Source: an uncultured Lachnospiraceae bacterium | GTDB lineage: Bacteria; Bacillota; Clostridia; Lachnospirales; Lachnospiraceae | Direction of reading: 5' to 3' | Length of the DNA: 64,000 nt | NCBI GenBank assembly: GCA_910588875.1 | Contig: CAJURT010000001.1 | Span: 1-64,000 of the forward strand | In this document: positions 49,656-59,177 of the stretch, one piece after another | Layout: every line of letters begins with the position of its first letter | Position numbering within the stretch: the stretch's first letter is position 1 | The notes under the pieces: model-generated | The model's input: the letters and a program-made list of their open reading frames with translations, nothing else | The model's database searches: none | Told to the model about the DNA's origin: nothing | Translations under genes and position numbers: made by a program

Positions 49656-51695
49656 ATGAAAGAAAACATAAAAATAAAGGGCCAGCTTAAATTATATTTG
49701 TCCTGGCCGCTACTGTTGTCGTTATTTATTGTATTCGGGAATATCGGGGTGGCTGCCGTGAGCAAGGGGGGAGCCCTGGTGCTTTTTCCCTTCACGTTGT
49801 GCTATGTTGGCATAGCCGCCTGGATTTATTGGTACCGCCGGATCCGTGTGTTGGGGGGGCTGGTGGAATTTTCGGTAGAATATGCCTGGATCCAGAAGCA
49901 GCTTTTGTCCGAGATGGCGGTTCCTTATGCGCTGGTTGATGAGGACGGCCGTATTTTGTGGAGCAATGATGTTTTCCAGGAGATCATCAAGGAGAAAAAG
50001 CCGGTTCGCAGGAATCTGCTGGCACTGTTTTCGGAGGTGGGAAAGGAAAGCCTGATATCTGACGAGCCTTCCCAGATCCATACATCATACGGGGAAGAAA
50101 AGTTCCGCATGGACATCCGTCCGGTCTACGTCACCGGGGATGAGGAGGATGAGAATGCCATTGTCTCGGGTACCCAGAAGATGGTGGCGGTCTATCTTTT
50201 CAATGAGACGGAGATCCTGCGCTATAAGCAGGAGATTACGGACGAAAAGATGGTGGCAGGACTTATTTACCTGGACAATTATGAGGAGGCATTGGAAAGT
50301 GTCGAGGAGGTGCGGCGTTCCCTTCTGACTGCTTTGATTGACCGGAAGATTAACAAATATATCGGCGCCCTGGATGGGATTGTCAAGAAAACGGAAAAAG
50401 ATAAATACTTTTTCATGATTAAACAGAAACATATGGAGCAGATCCAGGAGGAGCGGTTCGGAATCCTGGAGGATGTAAAGGCAGTTAATATCGGCAATGA
50501 GATGGCAGTGACCTTAAGCATCGGGATCGGCATGAATGGTGAAAGCTACAGCCAGAATTATGAATATGCCCGGGTCTCTATCGACATGGCCCTGGGGCGG
50601 GGCGGTGACCAGGCTGTGGTGAAGGATGGCGGGAAGATCCAGTATTACGGCGGCAAGGCACAGCAGCTGGAGAAGTCCACTCGGGTGAAGGCCCGGGTGA
50701 AGGCCCATGCCCTGAGAGAATTGATGGAGACCAAGGACCGTCTGCTGATTATGGGGCATAAGATTGGGGATATCGATTCCTTTGGGTCCTCCATCGGAAT
50801 TTACCGGATAGCCACTTCCCTGAACAAGAAATCACATATTGTGATCAACGAGGTGACTACCTCTGTCCAGCCCATGATGGACCGTTTTTTGGGCAACCCT
50901 GAATATCCGGAGGATTTATTTTTAAACGGCGCCCAGGCAGCGGAATTGGTGGATAACAATACCATGCTGGTTGTTGTGGATGTGAACCGGCCAAGTATCA
51001 CGGATGCCCCGGAACTTTTGCACATGGTCAAGACTATCGTTGTGCTGGACCATCACCGTCAGAGCAGCGAGGTGATCAGCAATGCAGTGCTTTCCTATGT
51101 GGAGCCTTATGCCTCCTCGGCCTGTGAGATGGTTGCAGAGGTCCTGCAGTATATCGCTGATGATATCCGGATCAAACCGCCGGAAGCAGATGCCATGTAT
51201 GCAGGGATTGTGATTGATACCTTAAACTTTACCAACCAGACAGGGGTACGTACATTTGAAGCGGCGGCATTCCTGCGGCGCAACGGTGCAGATGTTACAC
51301 GGGTGCGCAAGCTGTTCCGTGATGACATGATTGAATATAAGGCAAAGGCGTCCGCGATCACCTCGGCAGAGGTTTACCGGGATGCATTTTCCATAGGCAT
51401 ATGCCCTGCAGAAGGGCTCCAGAGCCCTACGATTGTGGGCGCCCAGGCAGCAAACGAATTGTTGGATATCAAGGGGATCAAGGCTTCTGTGGTACTGACG
51501 GAATACCACAACAAGATTTATCTCAGTGCCCGTTCCATTGATGAAGTCAATGTTCAGGTGATGATGGAACAGCTTGGAGGCGGGGGGCACCGGACTGTTG
51601 CCGGGGCACAGCTGGAGGGTGCCACTGTGGAGGAGGCGAAAGCCAGGGTAAAAGAAGTGATTGACAGTATGTTGCAGAAAGGAGATATATCATAA
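49656..51695 (+). CDS. gdpP: Cyclic-di-AMP phosphodiesterase GdpP
   Basis: A 679-residue membrane protein. Two membrane helices (about 14-58), a PAS-like domain (about 85-150), a degenerate GGDEF domain (about 175-320), a DHH domain with MGHKIGDIDSFGSS and VVLDHHRQS, and a DHHA1 domain with GGGGHRTVAGAQ. It hydrolyses c-di-AMP, a regulator of potassium and wall homeostasis. Length and domain order match GdpP of bacilli. ATG 49656 follows AAGGAGATCTTAAG. It overlaps rplI by one base. Confidence 0.95.
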   Translation: MKENIKIKGQLKLYLSWPLLLSLFIVFGNIGVAAVSKGGALVLFPFTLCYVGIAAWIYWYRRIRVLGGLVEFSVEYAWIQKQLLSEMAVPYALVDEDGRILWSNDVFQEIIKEKKPVRRNLLALFSEVGKESLISDEPSQIHTSYGEEKFRMDIRPVYVTGDEEDENAIVSGTQKMVAVYLFNETEILRYKQEITDEKMVAGLIYLDNYEEALESVEEVRRSLLTALIDRKINKYIGALDGIVKKTEKDKYFFMIKQKHMEQIQEERFGILEDVKAVNIGNEMAVTLSIGIGMNGESYSQNYEYARVSIDMALGRGGDQAVVKDGGKIQYYGGKAQQLEKSTRVKARVKAHALRELMETKDRLLIMGHKIGDIDSFGSSIGIYRIATSLNKKSHIVINEVTTSVQPMMDRFLGNPEYPEDLFLNGAQAAELVDNNTMLVVVDVNRPSITDAPELLHMVKTIVVLDHHRQSSEVISNAVLSYVEPYASSACEMVAEVLQYIADDIRIKPPEADAMYAGIVIDTLNFTNQTGVRTFEAAAFLRRNGADVTRVRKLFRDDMIEYKAKASAITSAEVYRDAFSIGICPAEGLQSPTIVGAQAANELLDIKGIKASVVLTEYHNKIYLSARSIDEVNVQVMMEQLGGGGHRTVAGAQLEGATVEEAKARVKEVIDSMLQKGDIS

Positions 51696-52141
51696 TGGAA
51701 ATTGTACTGTTGGAGGATGTTAAGGCTTTGGGAAAAAAGGGCCAGATTGTGAAGGTAAATGACGGATATGCCCGGAATTTTATCCTGCCGAAAAAGCTGG
51801 GTGTGGAGGCAACGAGCAAGAACCTTAATGACCTGAAACTGCAGAAGGCAAATGAAGAAAAGCTGGCGGCGGAGCAGCTGGCAGCGGCAAAGGAACTGGC
51901 AGCAAAGATAGAGAAACAGTCAGTGACTCTGTCTATGAAGGCAGGGGAAAACGGCAAGGCATTTGGTTCCATTTCAGGAAAAGAGATTGCAGCGGCTGCC
52001 GTGGATCAGCTGGGATTAGAAATTGATAAGAAAAAGCTGGTTCTGCCGGAGCCCTTAAAAACCTTCGGAACCCATGAAGTGCCGCTGAAGCTGCACAAGG
52101 ATGTGACGGCAAAACTGGCAGTAAAGATTGTGGAAGCATAG
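51695..52141 (+). CDS. rplI: 50S ribosomal protein L9
   Basis: A 148-residue protein with an N-terminal domain opening IVLLEDVKALGKKGQIVKVNDGYARNFILP, a long connecting helix and a C-terminal RNA-binding domain, as in all L9. It shares one base with gdpP (TAATG) and lies three bases before dnaB. Confidence 0.96.
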   Translation: MEIVLLEDVKALGKKGQIVKVNDGYARNFILPKKLGVEATSKNLNDLKLQKANEEKLAAEQLAAAKELAAKIEKQSVTLSMKAGENGKAFGSISGKEIAAAAVDQLGLEIDKKKLVLPEPLKTFGTHEVPLKLHKDVTAKLAVKIVEA

Positions 52142-52144
52142 GAT

Positions 52145-53476
52145 ATGGATGAAGCTTTGGTGAAGCGGGTGCTCCCGCACAGTATTGAAGCAGAACAGTC
52201 TGTCATAGGCTCCATGCTGATGGATAAGGATGCGATTATTGCCGCCTCAGAGACCTTGTCAGAAGAGGATTTTTACCAGCGGGCTTATGGGGTTATGTTT
52301 GGGGCCATGGTGGAATTGTTTAATGAGGGGAAGCCGGTTGACCTGGTTACGCTTCAGGACCGCCTGAAGGAGAAGGATGTCCCGCCGGAGGTCAGCAGCC
52401 TGGAGTTTGTGCGGGATATCCTGACATCGGTTTTCATTTCCGCAAATGCAGGGTATTATGCCAATATCGTGCGGGAGAAGGCGGTGATGAGGCGCCTGAT
52501 CAAGGTGACGGAGGAGATTGCCAACAGCTGTTACCTGGGGAGGGAACCTCTGGAACAGATCCTGGCGGATACGGAGAAATCCATATTTGACCTGCTCCAG
52601 AGCCGTGATTCTGCGGAGTTTGTCCCCATCCGGCAGGTGGCTTTGAATGTGCTGGAAAAGATTGAGACAGCCTCGAAGAATCCCGGCACAGTGACAGGGA
52701 TCCCGACAGGTTTTATTGATTTGGATTATAAAACCTCCGGGATGCAGCCCTCGGATCTGGTATTGATTGCTGCCCGCCCTTCCATGGGGAAGACAGCCTT
52801 TGTGCTGAACCTGGTTGACCATATAGCGGTGCGCAGGGGGCAGCCATGCATGATATTCAGTTTGGAGATGTCCAAGGAGCAGCTGGTTAACCGTATGCTG
52901 GCCATGGAATCCAATGTGGATTCACAGAAGCTGCGTACCGGCAACCTGACGGATGCAGACTGGGATGCTATTGTGGAAGGAATCGGGATAATCGGCAACT
53001 CCCGCCTGTTTATTGACGATACACCGGGCATATCGATCACGGAACTTCGGTCAAAATGCAGGAAGATGAAGCTGGAATACGGCCTGAGCATGATTATCAT
53101 CGATTATTTACAGCTGATGTCAGGCAGTGGCCGCACGAATGATAACCGGCAGCAGGAGATTTCGGAGATTTCCCGTTCCCTGAAGGCGCTTGCAAGGGAG
53201 ATGAATGCACCGGTGCTGGCGCTGTCCCAGTTAAGCCGGGCCTGTGAGAGCAGGCAAGACCACCGCCCGATGCTGTCGGATCTGCGTGAGTCCGGGGCTA
53301 TCGAGCAGGATGCGGATGTGGTGATGTTTCTGTACCGGGATGACTATTACAACAAAGATACAGATACCCCGAACATTGCGGAGGTAATCATAGCAAAGCA
53401 GAGGAACGGCCCCATCGGCACAGTAAACCTGCTATGGCAGCCGGAGTACACAAAGTTTGTGAATCTGGCCAGATAA
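52145..53476 (+). CDS. dnaB: Replicative DNA helicase DnaB (DnaC of bacilli)
   Basis: A 443-residue hexameric helicase. The N-terminal collar domain (LPHSIEAEQSVIGSMLMDKDA) is followed by a RecA-like ATPase with Walker A ARPSMGKTAF and Walker B MIIIDYLQLM; LSQLSRACESR is the H3-like motif and ESGAIEQDADVV the arginine-finger region. No intein is present. The ribosome-binding site is weak, consistent with coupling to rplI. A terminator follows. Confidence 0.97.
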   Translation: MDEALVKRVLPHSIEAEQSVIGSMLMDKDAIIAASETLSEEDFYQRAYGVMFGAMVELFNEGKPVDLVTLQDRLKEKDVPPEVSSLEFVRDILTSVFISANAGYYANIVREKAVMRRLIKVTEEIANSCYLGREPLEQILADTEKSIFDLLQSRDSAEFVPIRQVALNVLEKIETASKNPGTVTGIPTGFIDLDYKTSGMQPSDLVLIAARPSMGKTAFVLNLVDHIAVRRGQPCMIFSLEMSKEQLVNRMLAMESNVDSQKLRTGNLTDADWDAIVEGIGIIGNSRLFIDDTPGISITELRSKCRKMKLEYGLSMIIIDYLQLMSGSGRTNDNRQQEISEISRSLKALAREMNAPVLALSQLSRACESRQDHRPMLSDLRESGAIEQDADVVMFLYRDDYYNKDTDTPNIAEVIIAKQRNGPIGTVNLLWQPEYTKFVNLAR

Positions 53477-53507
53477 TCTATCGTTCCGTAAAAAAGGACG
53501 CCGGCTT

Positions 53508-53532
53508 TATTGCCGGCGTTTTGAGTTGCAGG
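53508..53532 (+). terminator. Terminator after dnaB
   Basis: ACGCCGGC pairs perfectly with GCCGGCGT around TTTATT, then TTTTG. It lies between convergent genes. Confidence 0.85.
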
Positions 53533-53541
53533 GTGATAAGG

Positions 53542-54219
53542 TTATAGTTTTTTTCCGCTCCGCCCAAATTTTTTGCGTTTGAAAAAGGGGAGCCTGGTGG
53601 CAGCGGCCTCGGCTTTCCCTTTGCTTTCTTTCTGGTAAGCCCTCAGAGTTTCGTCCAGGGTTTTAAAGCGTTCCTCGGCCCGCTCGTCATTAACCCGCAT
53701 CATATACTCCAGTTCCTGTACCATTTTATCGTTGACCTGACGGCTGATCTCGTCACTTAAGGCCTCATTATTATCCTGGATGGCTTGTCCCACAGCCCTT
53801 CCTATAATCTGATTCATAATCTGCTGGAATTGCTCCATTTTTTCCGGGTTGAAAGCGATGGCAGTAGTTTCTGCTTTTGGCAATGTCTTTAAGTTAGTCT
53901 CATCTTCCATCTCGTTCCCTGCACTTCCTTCTTTTAAAATATTTACTGCATTTTGTTCCAATACCTGATCCGGATTGATGTCATCGTCACCGTCAATCAT
54001 TTTTTTCAAAACCTGCTCAATTGCTTTCAGCTGGTATCCCTTTTCCTTTAATTCTTTAATCTTTTGGAACAGGCGAATATGTAGTTCCGTATAGCAGCGG
54101 TGGCTTTTTCCGTTTCGCGGTATGTCAAGCTGCAGTTCGTCTTCCCAGTAGCGGAGCACATGGGATTCTACCCCGACTAGTTTACCGGCTTCCGATATGG
54201 AATATTGTGTTTTTTCCAT
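53542..54219 (-). CDS. MerR-type HTH protein with coiled-coil tail
   Basis: A 225-residue protein. Residues 1-75 are a MerR-type winged helix (YSISEAGKLVGVESHVLRYWEDE, then the second helix and wing). There is no effector domain; instead an acidic linker leads to a long helical segment (about 125-205) likely to form a coiled coil, and a basic C-terminus (FKRKKFGRSGKKL). This layout is similar to RacA of B. subtilis, which anchors the origin at the pole, but sequence identity is not assessed here. It could equally be a transcription factor. Confidence 0.65.
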   Translation of the reverse strand: MEKTQYSISEAGKLVGVESHVLRYWEDELQLDIPRNGKSHRCYTELHIRLFQKIKELKEKGYQLKAIEQVLKKMIDGDDDINPDQVLEQNAVNILKEGSAGNEMEDETNLKTLPKAETTAIAFNPEKMEQFQQIMNQIIGRAVGQAIQDNNEALSDEISRQVNDKMVQELEYMMRVNDERAEERFKTLDETLRAYQKESKGKAEAAATRLPFFKRKKFGRSGKKL

Positions 54220-54353
54220 TTTTCCTCTCCTTATGTTTATTGTGAAGTACTTTTTTATGCAAAGATAACTTTATTATTATCATATGAGAGGAAAGAGAAA
54301 ATTATGACCAAAACCTTAAAAAAATTATGAGAAAAAGGAGGGCAATTTAGGTG

Positions 54354-54383
54354 TTGTAATCTGGGAGGAAGATGTGCTAAAAT
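54354..54383 (+). promoter_or_regulatory. Candidate promoter of the NlpC/P60 lipoprotein gene
   Basis: TTGTAA at 54354-54359, 18-base spacer and TAAAAT at 54378-54383, about 50 bases before the start codon. Confidence 0.45.
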
Positions 54384-54432
54384 AAACAATATTCGACAGA
54401 AAAGAAAAGATGCGGAAAGAGAAGGTGACGGT

Positions 54433-56064
54433 TTGATTGATTTTACCAGGAAAGAGAGGCCCGCAGGGAAATGTGCATTTGCGGGAACCGGATGGAAGCT
54501 GGCAGTTTTGGTTGTCGGAATGGTTGCCAGCCTGGCAGGCTGCAAGAGGCAGCAGGTGGAGGAGACAGAAAGCACCGTCCAAAAGATAGTGCTGTTGGAT
54601 GAGACATTAAGCCCTACAGAAGCAGATGAGACCGTGATGGCATTGACCCCGGACGGCCCGCTTTTGCCTTCCGTGGAAGGTGTGTCAGCAGAATATAGTG
54701 ATCCGATCCCGGATTATTTGCGCCCGGGGATGCAGCATCCGGTAGTGGTAGAACTGCAGGAACGGCTGATGATGCTGGGGTTCATGGATACGGACGAGCC
54801 TACGGACCTGTATGGCGATGTGACGATGAATGCGGTGAAGATCTACCAGCGGCAGAATAAGCTGGCACAGGACGGGGTGATCGGCCCCAATACCCTGAAA
54901 GCGATCCTTTCGCCGGAAGCCAAATATTATGCAGCTCAGAAGGATGATGAAGGGGATGATATCGGCAGGATCCAGCAACGGCTTTATGAACTGGGATACC
55001 TGGCAACAGCAGACATGGTAACCGGGCATTTCGGGGACAGCACGGAGACTGCGGTTAAGAAGATGCAGGAGGTCAATGCCCTTGACCAGGATGGCAAAGT
55101 GGGAAGAAGAACCATGAACCTGCTATATAGTGAGGAAGTAAAGCCCAATATGCTTTCTTTTGGGGAAACCAGCGATGTGGTGCTGGCTGCTCAGAAGCGC
55201 CTGAAGCTTCTGGGCTATATGACCTCGGAACCGGATGGGAATTATGGCAATGATACCGTGATGGCAGTGAAACAGTTCCAGTCCCGGAATGACCAGGTAG
55301 TGGACGGATACTTAGGGCCTTCAACCCGGATTGCCCTTAACAGCGATATGGCGGTACCGAACGGGCTCCGCCTTGGGGATAGCGGGGATACGATTTCACG
55401 TGTCCAGGATATGCTGAGCAAACTGGGATACATCCATTCCGGCAATGTCACGGGATATTACGGCGAGATTACGGAGAATGCAGTCAAGCTGTTCCAGAGG
55501 ACAAACAACCTGTCGGTTGACGGCACAGTCGGGGCACAGACCATGGCAATGCTGACAGGGGGAGGGGCAAAGCGGGCGCCGGCCAATGCACCCCGGCAGA
55601 CGACAGGAAGTTCCGGAGGTTCTTCCGGCGGCCGGACGCAGACAGGGGGAAGCGGTTCATCCTCCGGAGGAAGCGGTGTGCCGAATACGGGGACAGCTTC
55701 GGGCAGCGCGAGCGCATTGATCTCAGTGGCAAAATCAAAATTAGGATCACCCTATGTATGGGGGGCCAAGGGGCCAAACTCCTTTGACTGTTCCGGGTTT
55801 GTGTATTGGTGCCTGAATCAGGTTGGGGTGCGGCAAAGCTACATCACCTCATCCGGATGGCGCAGTGTGGGACGCTACACCAAGATTACCAGTTTTTCAA
55901 ACCTGCGCGCCGGTGATATTATTGTTGTCAGCGGCCATGTGGGGATCGTGGCGGAGGGCGGCACCGTGGTTGACGCTTCCTCCGGAAACGGCCGGGTAGT
56001 GCACCGTTCCTTAAGTTCCTGGTGGAGGAATAATTTCATTTGTGGTTGGAGGATTTTCGGATAA
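54433..56064 (+). CDS. Lipoprotein with peptidoglycan-binding repeats and NlpC/P60 hydrolase domain
   Basis: A 543-residue wall-active lipoprotein. The lipobox is SLAGC (cysteine 37). Four peptidoglycan-binding (PG_binding_1) repeats follow between about 95 and 375, each with the pattern YGxxTxxAVKxxQ ... DGxxGxxT. A glycine/serine-rich linker (about 385-425) leads to an NlpC/P60 domain with cysteine in FDCSGFVYW and histidine in SGHVGIV. It probably cleaves peptide cross-links in peptidoglycan. The start is TTG 54433 after AAGGTGACGG. Its stop is one base from the stop of the convergent kinase gene. Confidence 0.9.
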   Translation: MIDFTRKERPAGKCAFAGTGWKLAVLVVGMVASLAGCKRQQVEETESTVQKIVLLDETLSPTEADETVMALTPDGPLLPSVEGVSAEYSDPIPDYLRPGMQHPVVVELQERLMMLGFMDTDEPTDLYGDVTMNAVKIYQRQNKLAQDGVIGPNTLKAILSPEAKYYAAQKDDEGDDIGRIQQRLYELGYLATADMVTGHFGDSTETAVKKMQEVNALDQDGKVGRRTMNLLYSEEVKPNMLSFGETSDVVLAAQKRLKLLGYMTSEPDGNYGNDTVMAVKQFQSRNDQVVDGYLGPSTRIALNSDMAVPNGLRLGDSGDTISRVQDMLSKLGYIHSGNVTGYYGEITENAVKLFQRTNNLSVDGTVGAQTMAMLTGGGAKRAPANAPRQTTGSSGGSSGGRTQTGGSGSSSGGSGVPNTGTASGSASALISVAKSKLGSPYVWGAKGPNSFDCSGFVYWCLNQVGVRQSYITSSGWRSVGRYTKITSFSNLRAGDIIVVSGHVGIVAEGGTVVDASSGNGRVVHRSLSSWWRNNFICGWRIFG

Positions 56065-56065
56065 G

Positions 56066-58360
56066 TTATTTTTTGACAACTTTAAATCCTATGCGGGCTT
56101 TATATAAATCGCCGTCAACCAATATCTCAAAAGTTCCTCCCTGCAGCTTGGTCAGGCTTTGGGCAATAGATAGGCCAAGTCCGCTGCCCTCAGTAGTCCT
56201 TGAGACATCTCCCCGGACAAAACGTTCAGTCAGATCGTCCGAATTGATGTTCAGGGGATGTTGGGAAACATTTTTAATGGTGAAGAAGGCATGTTCGCTG
56301 TCACAGGTGACTTCGGCGAAAACCCGGCTATGTTCCATGGCATATTTAAATGCATTGTTATAGAGGTTTTCCAGGACACGCCAGAGATGGCGGCCGTCGG
56401 CCTCGATGATAATGCTGTGATTGGGGAGGCTAGGTACCAGTTCCAGGTTCCTTTCCGCGAATTTCTCTTCAAACTCCCCATTCGTCTGCCAGATCATTTC
56501 CACCAGGTCGAGTTGCATCATTTCCAGCTTTAAGGTGCCTGAACTTGCCTTTGATGCTTCCAGGAGATCCTCAGTAAGGGTCTTTAACCGCTGAGATTTC
56601 TGTTCAAGGATTCCCAGATACTCCTGGACTTTTTTATTCTGGATCTGTTCCCGCTTAATCAGATCCACGTAATTGATAATCGATGTCAGGGGAGTCTTGA
56701 TATCGTGGGATACATTTGTAATCAGATCCGCTTTAAGGCGTTCACTTTTGACCTTTTCCTGGAGGGCCCGTTCCAGGCCGGTGCCAATGCGGTTGATCAT
56801 GCGGGCAGTGGCCAGTTCTTTGCCGGACAAGCCTTCCAGTTCCATTTGGTAAGAGGTATCTCCGCCTGCGATTTTGGCGATTGCATCAGCGATCCTGTCC
56901 TCCTGCCTGACAGATAAAAACATCTTCTGGAAAGTGAGGTAATCAATGGCCAGCAGGGAGGCGGAAAGCACCAGGATCCCGAGTCTGGCCAGGGGAAGCT
57001 GCCAGTGGAAGACAGCCAGCAGGATCAGTGCCACCCCGAAAAACTGAGCCAGGACAAAAGCCAGAAAGCCGCATACCAGCCGGTGGCTGAAAGAACGGTG
57101 CACAAAATACAAGTCGATATTCTGCAGGATATGGAAGGCCAGGCTGTTTGCCCAAAGCTGCCGGCATTTATAACGGCGCAGCAGGCTGAAACCGGAAATG
57201 ATGACACACCCATAGATGATGACAGCAGTCATCATCCGTTCTGCGTATTCCCAGGAGGATTTTGCAACCAACAGATGCATCACGCGGTAACCAATCTTTT
57301 CGCCTAAAAACATTGCAAACATGGTGAAAATCCCGGCAAGGAGGACAAAACACTCCGTGTAGACCAGGTCAATGCCGGAAAGTGAGGGGGAAGAACTTCC
57401 TTTGTGCCTGTAACCGGATACCAGGATCAGGTAATACAGGGTAGTCAGGCAGCCGATCATGCCGATGGCCAGCCCCAAAAGCCCTTCCAGGATCCGCCCG
57501 CGCAGCTGCCGGTAAAGGGCGGCATTTTCCGCGTAGATATCGTCGGCAGCATAACTGGTGTCCACGGCGGCTATGATGTAATAATGTTCGGCATCATAAA
57601 AATTATTCTTCTCCATGGAGGCAGTCATGTTGGAGGGGAGTTCCAAAAGATTAGTTTCAATAACTGCAGAATCGCTGTCCATATAGCAATATGCCCCCAG
57701 CTGCCGTAACTGTGCCGGGGACAGATCTTCGGCATTGGTATATAAAAGCTGCTCGTCCTCATCGTCGTACTGAATGCGGAAGTAGAGGTTGGAAGGGTTG
57801 GCGATCATCCGGTAATGGACTTTATAGTAGTATCCGAGGCAGTTTAAAACCTCGCGTGACAGTTCCAGGAGGGAAGTGTAGGCATCGCCCGGCTCCGTGA
57901 TCTGCTGGTCAGTCATGTAAGCCCGCCAGTTAATGCGGCAATCCTTGGCAGTAGCGGCATTGTCGTATACCAGGAGGTCGCTGGAAACATCAAAACTGCT
58001 GTTCAGATAGAATCCCTGGCTTCGTGCGTAGCGGAGCACCTCTTCCAGAGTGTAGATGATCTCCGGCCCGTCGCCTCTGCTGATGGAAAACATCTGGCTT
58101 GAAAGATCCAGGGAACCGTCCTCTTCAAAAACGTCGCGGTAAGAGACGTACCGGAAAATATTTTCCAGATCCTTCTGGAACTGTGCCATAAACTGCGGCG
58201 AATCCTCATAGGAACGGTCACGAAGCCAGGATAGCCCGGAACCGACCCCGATATTCAGGTACATAATGCTGATCCCGCCCACGGCAAGAGTCAAAAAGAC
58301 AAGATGCAAAAGGACAGCAATATTTTTTTTGATCAGTAATGAGTAATCCTTTAATTTCAT
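56066..58360 (-). CDS. Polytopic sensor histidine kinase
   Basis: A 764-residue kinase. A first membrane helix (about 10-35), an extracellular domain of about 240 residues, then about five further membrane segments between 290 and 480, a HAMP-like stretch, the DHp domain with H552 in NVSHDIKTPLTS, and a HATPase domain with N box (LENLYNNAFKYA) and GSGLGLSIA. Multiple membrane helices set it apart from simple two-helix sensors. It begins eight bases after the response-regulator gene. The signal is unknown; adjacency to a cell-wall hydrolase gene suggests envelope sensing. Confidence 0.9.
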   Translation of the reverse strand: MKLKDYSLLIKKNIAVLLHLVFLTLAVGGISIMYLNIGVGSGLSWLRDRSYEDSPQFMAQFQKDLENIFRYVSYRDVFEEDGSLDLSSQMFSISRGDGPEIIYTLEEVLRYARSQGFYLNSSFDVSSDLLVYDNAATAKDCRINWRAYMTDQQITEPGDAYTSLLELSREVLNCLGYYYKVHYRMIANPSNLYFRIQYDDEDEQLLYTNAEDLSPAQLRQLGAYCYMDSDSAVIETNLLELPSNMTASMEKNNFYDAEHYYIIAAVDTSYAADDIYAENAALYRQLRGRILEGLLGLAIGMIGCLTTLYYLILVSGYRHKGSSSPSLSGIDLVYTECFVLLAGIFTMFAMFLGEKIGYRVMHLLVAKSSWEYAERMMTAVIIYGCVIISGFSLLRRYKCRQLWANSLAFHILQNIDLYFVHRSFSHRLVCGFLAFVLAQFFGVALILLAVFHWQLPLARLGILVLSASLLAIDYLTFQKMFLSVRQEDRIADAIAKIAGGDTSYQMELEGLSGKELATARMINRIGTGLERALQEKVKSERLKADLITNVSHDIKTPLTSIINYVDLIKREQIQNKKVQEYLGILEQKSQRLKTLTEDLLEASKASSGTLKLEMMQLDLVEMIWQTNGEFEEKFAERNLELVPSLPNHSIIIEADGRHLWRVLENLYNNAFKYAMEHSRVFAEVTCDSEHAFFTIKNVSQHPLNINSDDLTERFVRGDVSRTTEGSGLGLSIAQSLTKLQGGTFEILVDGDLYKARIGFKVVKK

Positions 58361-58368
58361 AGCAGCTC

Positions 58369-59064
58369 CTATTGTTTTTCAATCTTGTAGCCCACGCCCC
58401 ACACAACCTTTAAGTAACGTGGCTCCCGGGGATTGATCTCGATCTTCTCCCGGATATGCCGGATATGGACAGCCACCGTGTTGTCGGCGCCAATGGCTTC
58501 TTCGTTCCAGATCTGCTCATAGATTTCGTCAATGGAAAAGACCTTTCCCGCATTTTTGACAAGCAAAAGCAGGATATTGTACTCGATTGGCGTCAGCTTG
58601 ATCGGGTCGTCATCCACCCATACTTCCTTGGTGTCATCATTGATGGTAAGCCCTCCGCATTTGTAGATTTGGTCATTGGCCTGCTGGCTCATATTCCCCA
58701 GCTGGGTATAGCGGCGAAGCTGGGATTTGACCCGGGCAACCAGTTCCAATGGGCTGAACGGTTTGGACAGATAGTCATCGGCGCCGATGTTCAGGCCGAG
58801 GATTTTATCCGTGTCCTCCGATTTGGCGGAGAGGATGATAATAGGGATGCTGCTGGTTTCCCGCACCTTCAGGGTGGTGCGGATACCGTCAAGCCCCGGC
58901 ATCATAACATCCACGATCATAAGGTCAGCCGGTTGGTTTTCCAGGATTTCCAGCGCTTCATACCCATCATAGGCCTTTATTACCTGGAAGCCTTCCCCGG
59001 TCAGGTATATATCAATCGCATCCACGATCTGTTTATCGTCATCACATACTAAAATTGTCTGCAT
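58369..59064 (-). CDS. OmpR-family response regulator
   Basis: A 231-residue regulator. The receiver has the acidic pocket CDDD, phospho-acceptor D52 in MIVDVMMPG and K101 in LSKPFSP. The winged-helix output domain ends with TVAVHIRHIREKIE and YLKVVWGVGYKIE. ATG 59064 is chosen for AAGGAGTGAGGATT. It is transcribed with the kinase that follows it. Confidence 0.94.
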   Translation of the reverse strand: MQTILVCDDDKQIVDAIDIYLTGEGFQVIKAYDGYEALEILENQPADLMIVDVMMPGLDGIRTTLKVRETSSIPIIILSAKSEDTDKILGLNIGADDYLSKPFSPLELVARVKSQLRRYTQLGNMSQQANDQIYKCGGLTINDDTKEVWVDDDPIKLTPIEYNILLLLVKNAGKVFSIDEIYEQIWNEEAIGADNTVAVHIRHIREKIEINPREPRYLKVVWGVGYKIEKQ

Positions 59065-59127
59065 AATCCTCACTCCTTTTCTTGATGTTTTTCTTGTAAA
59101 TGTTGGGTATGTGGATAGTATACAACA

Positions 59128-59161
59128 AAAGGGACCTCGCCGCAATCGGCAAGATCCCTTT
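59128..59161 (-). terminator. Terminator after the phosphotransferase-like gene
   Basis: On the minus strand AAAGGGATCTTGCCG pairs with CGGCGAGGTCCCTTT around ATTG. Two positions are G-U pairs only in minus-strand RNA, followed by TTGTTG. This supports leftward function. Confidence 0.75.
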
Positions 59162-59177
59162 GGATGAAAAAATCGGC

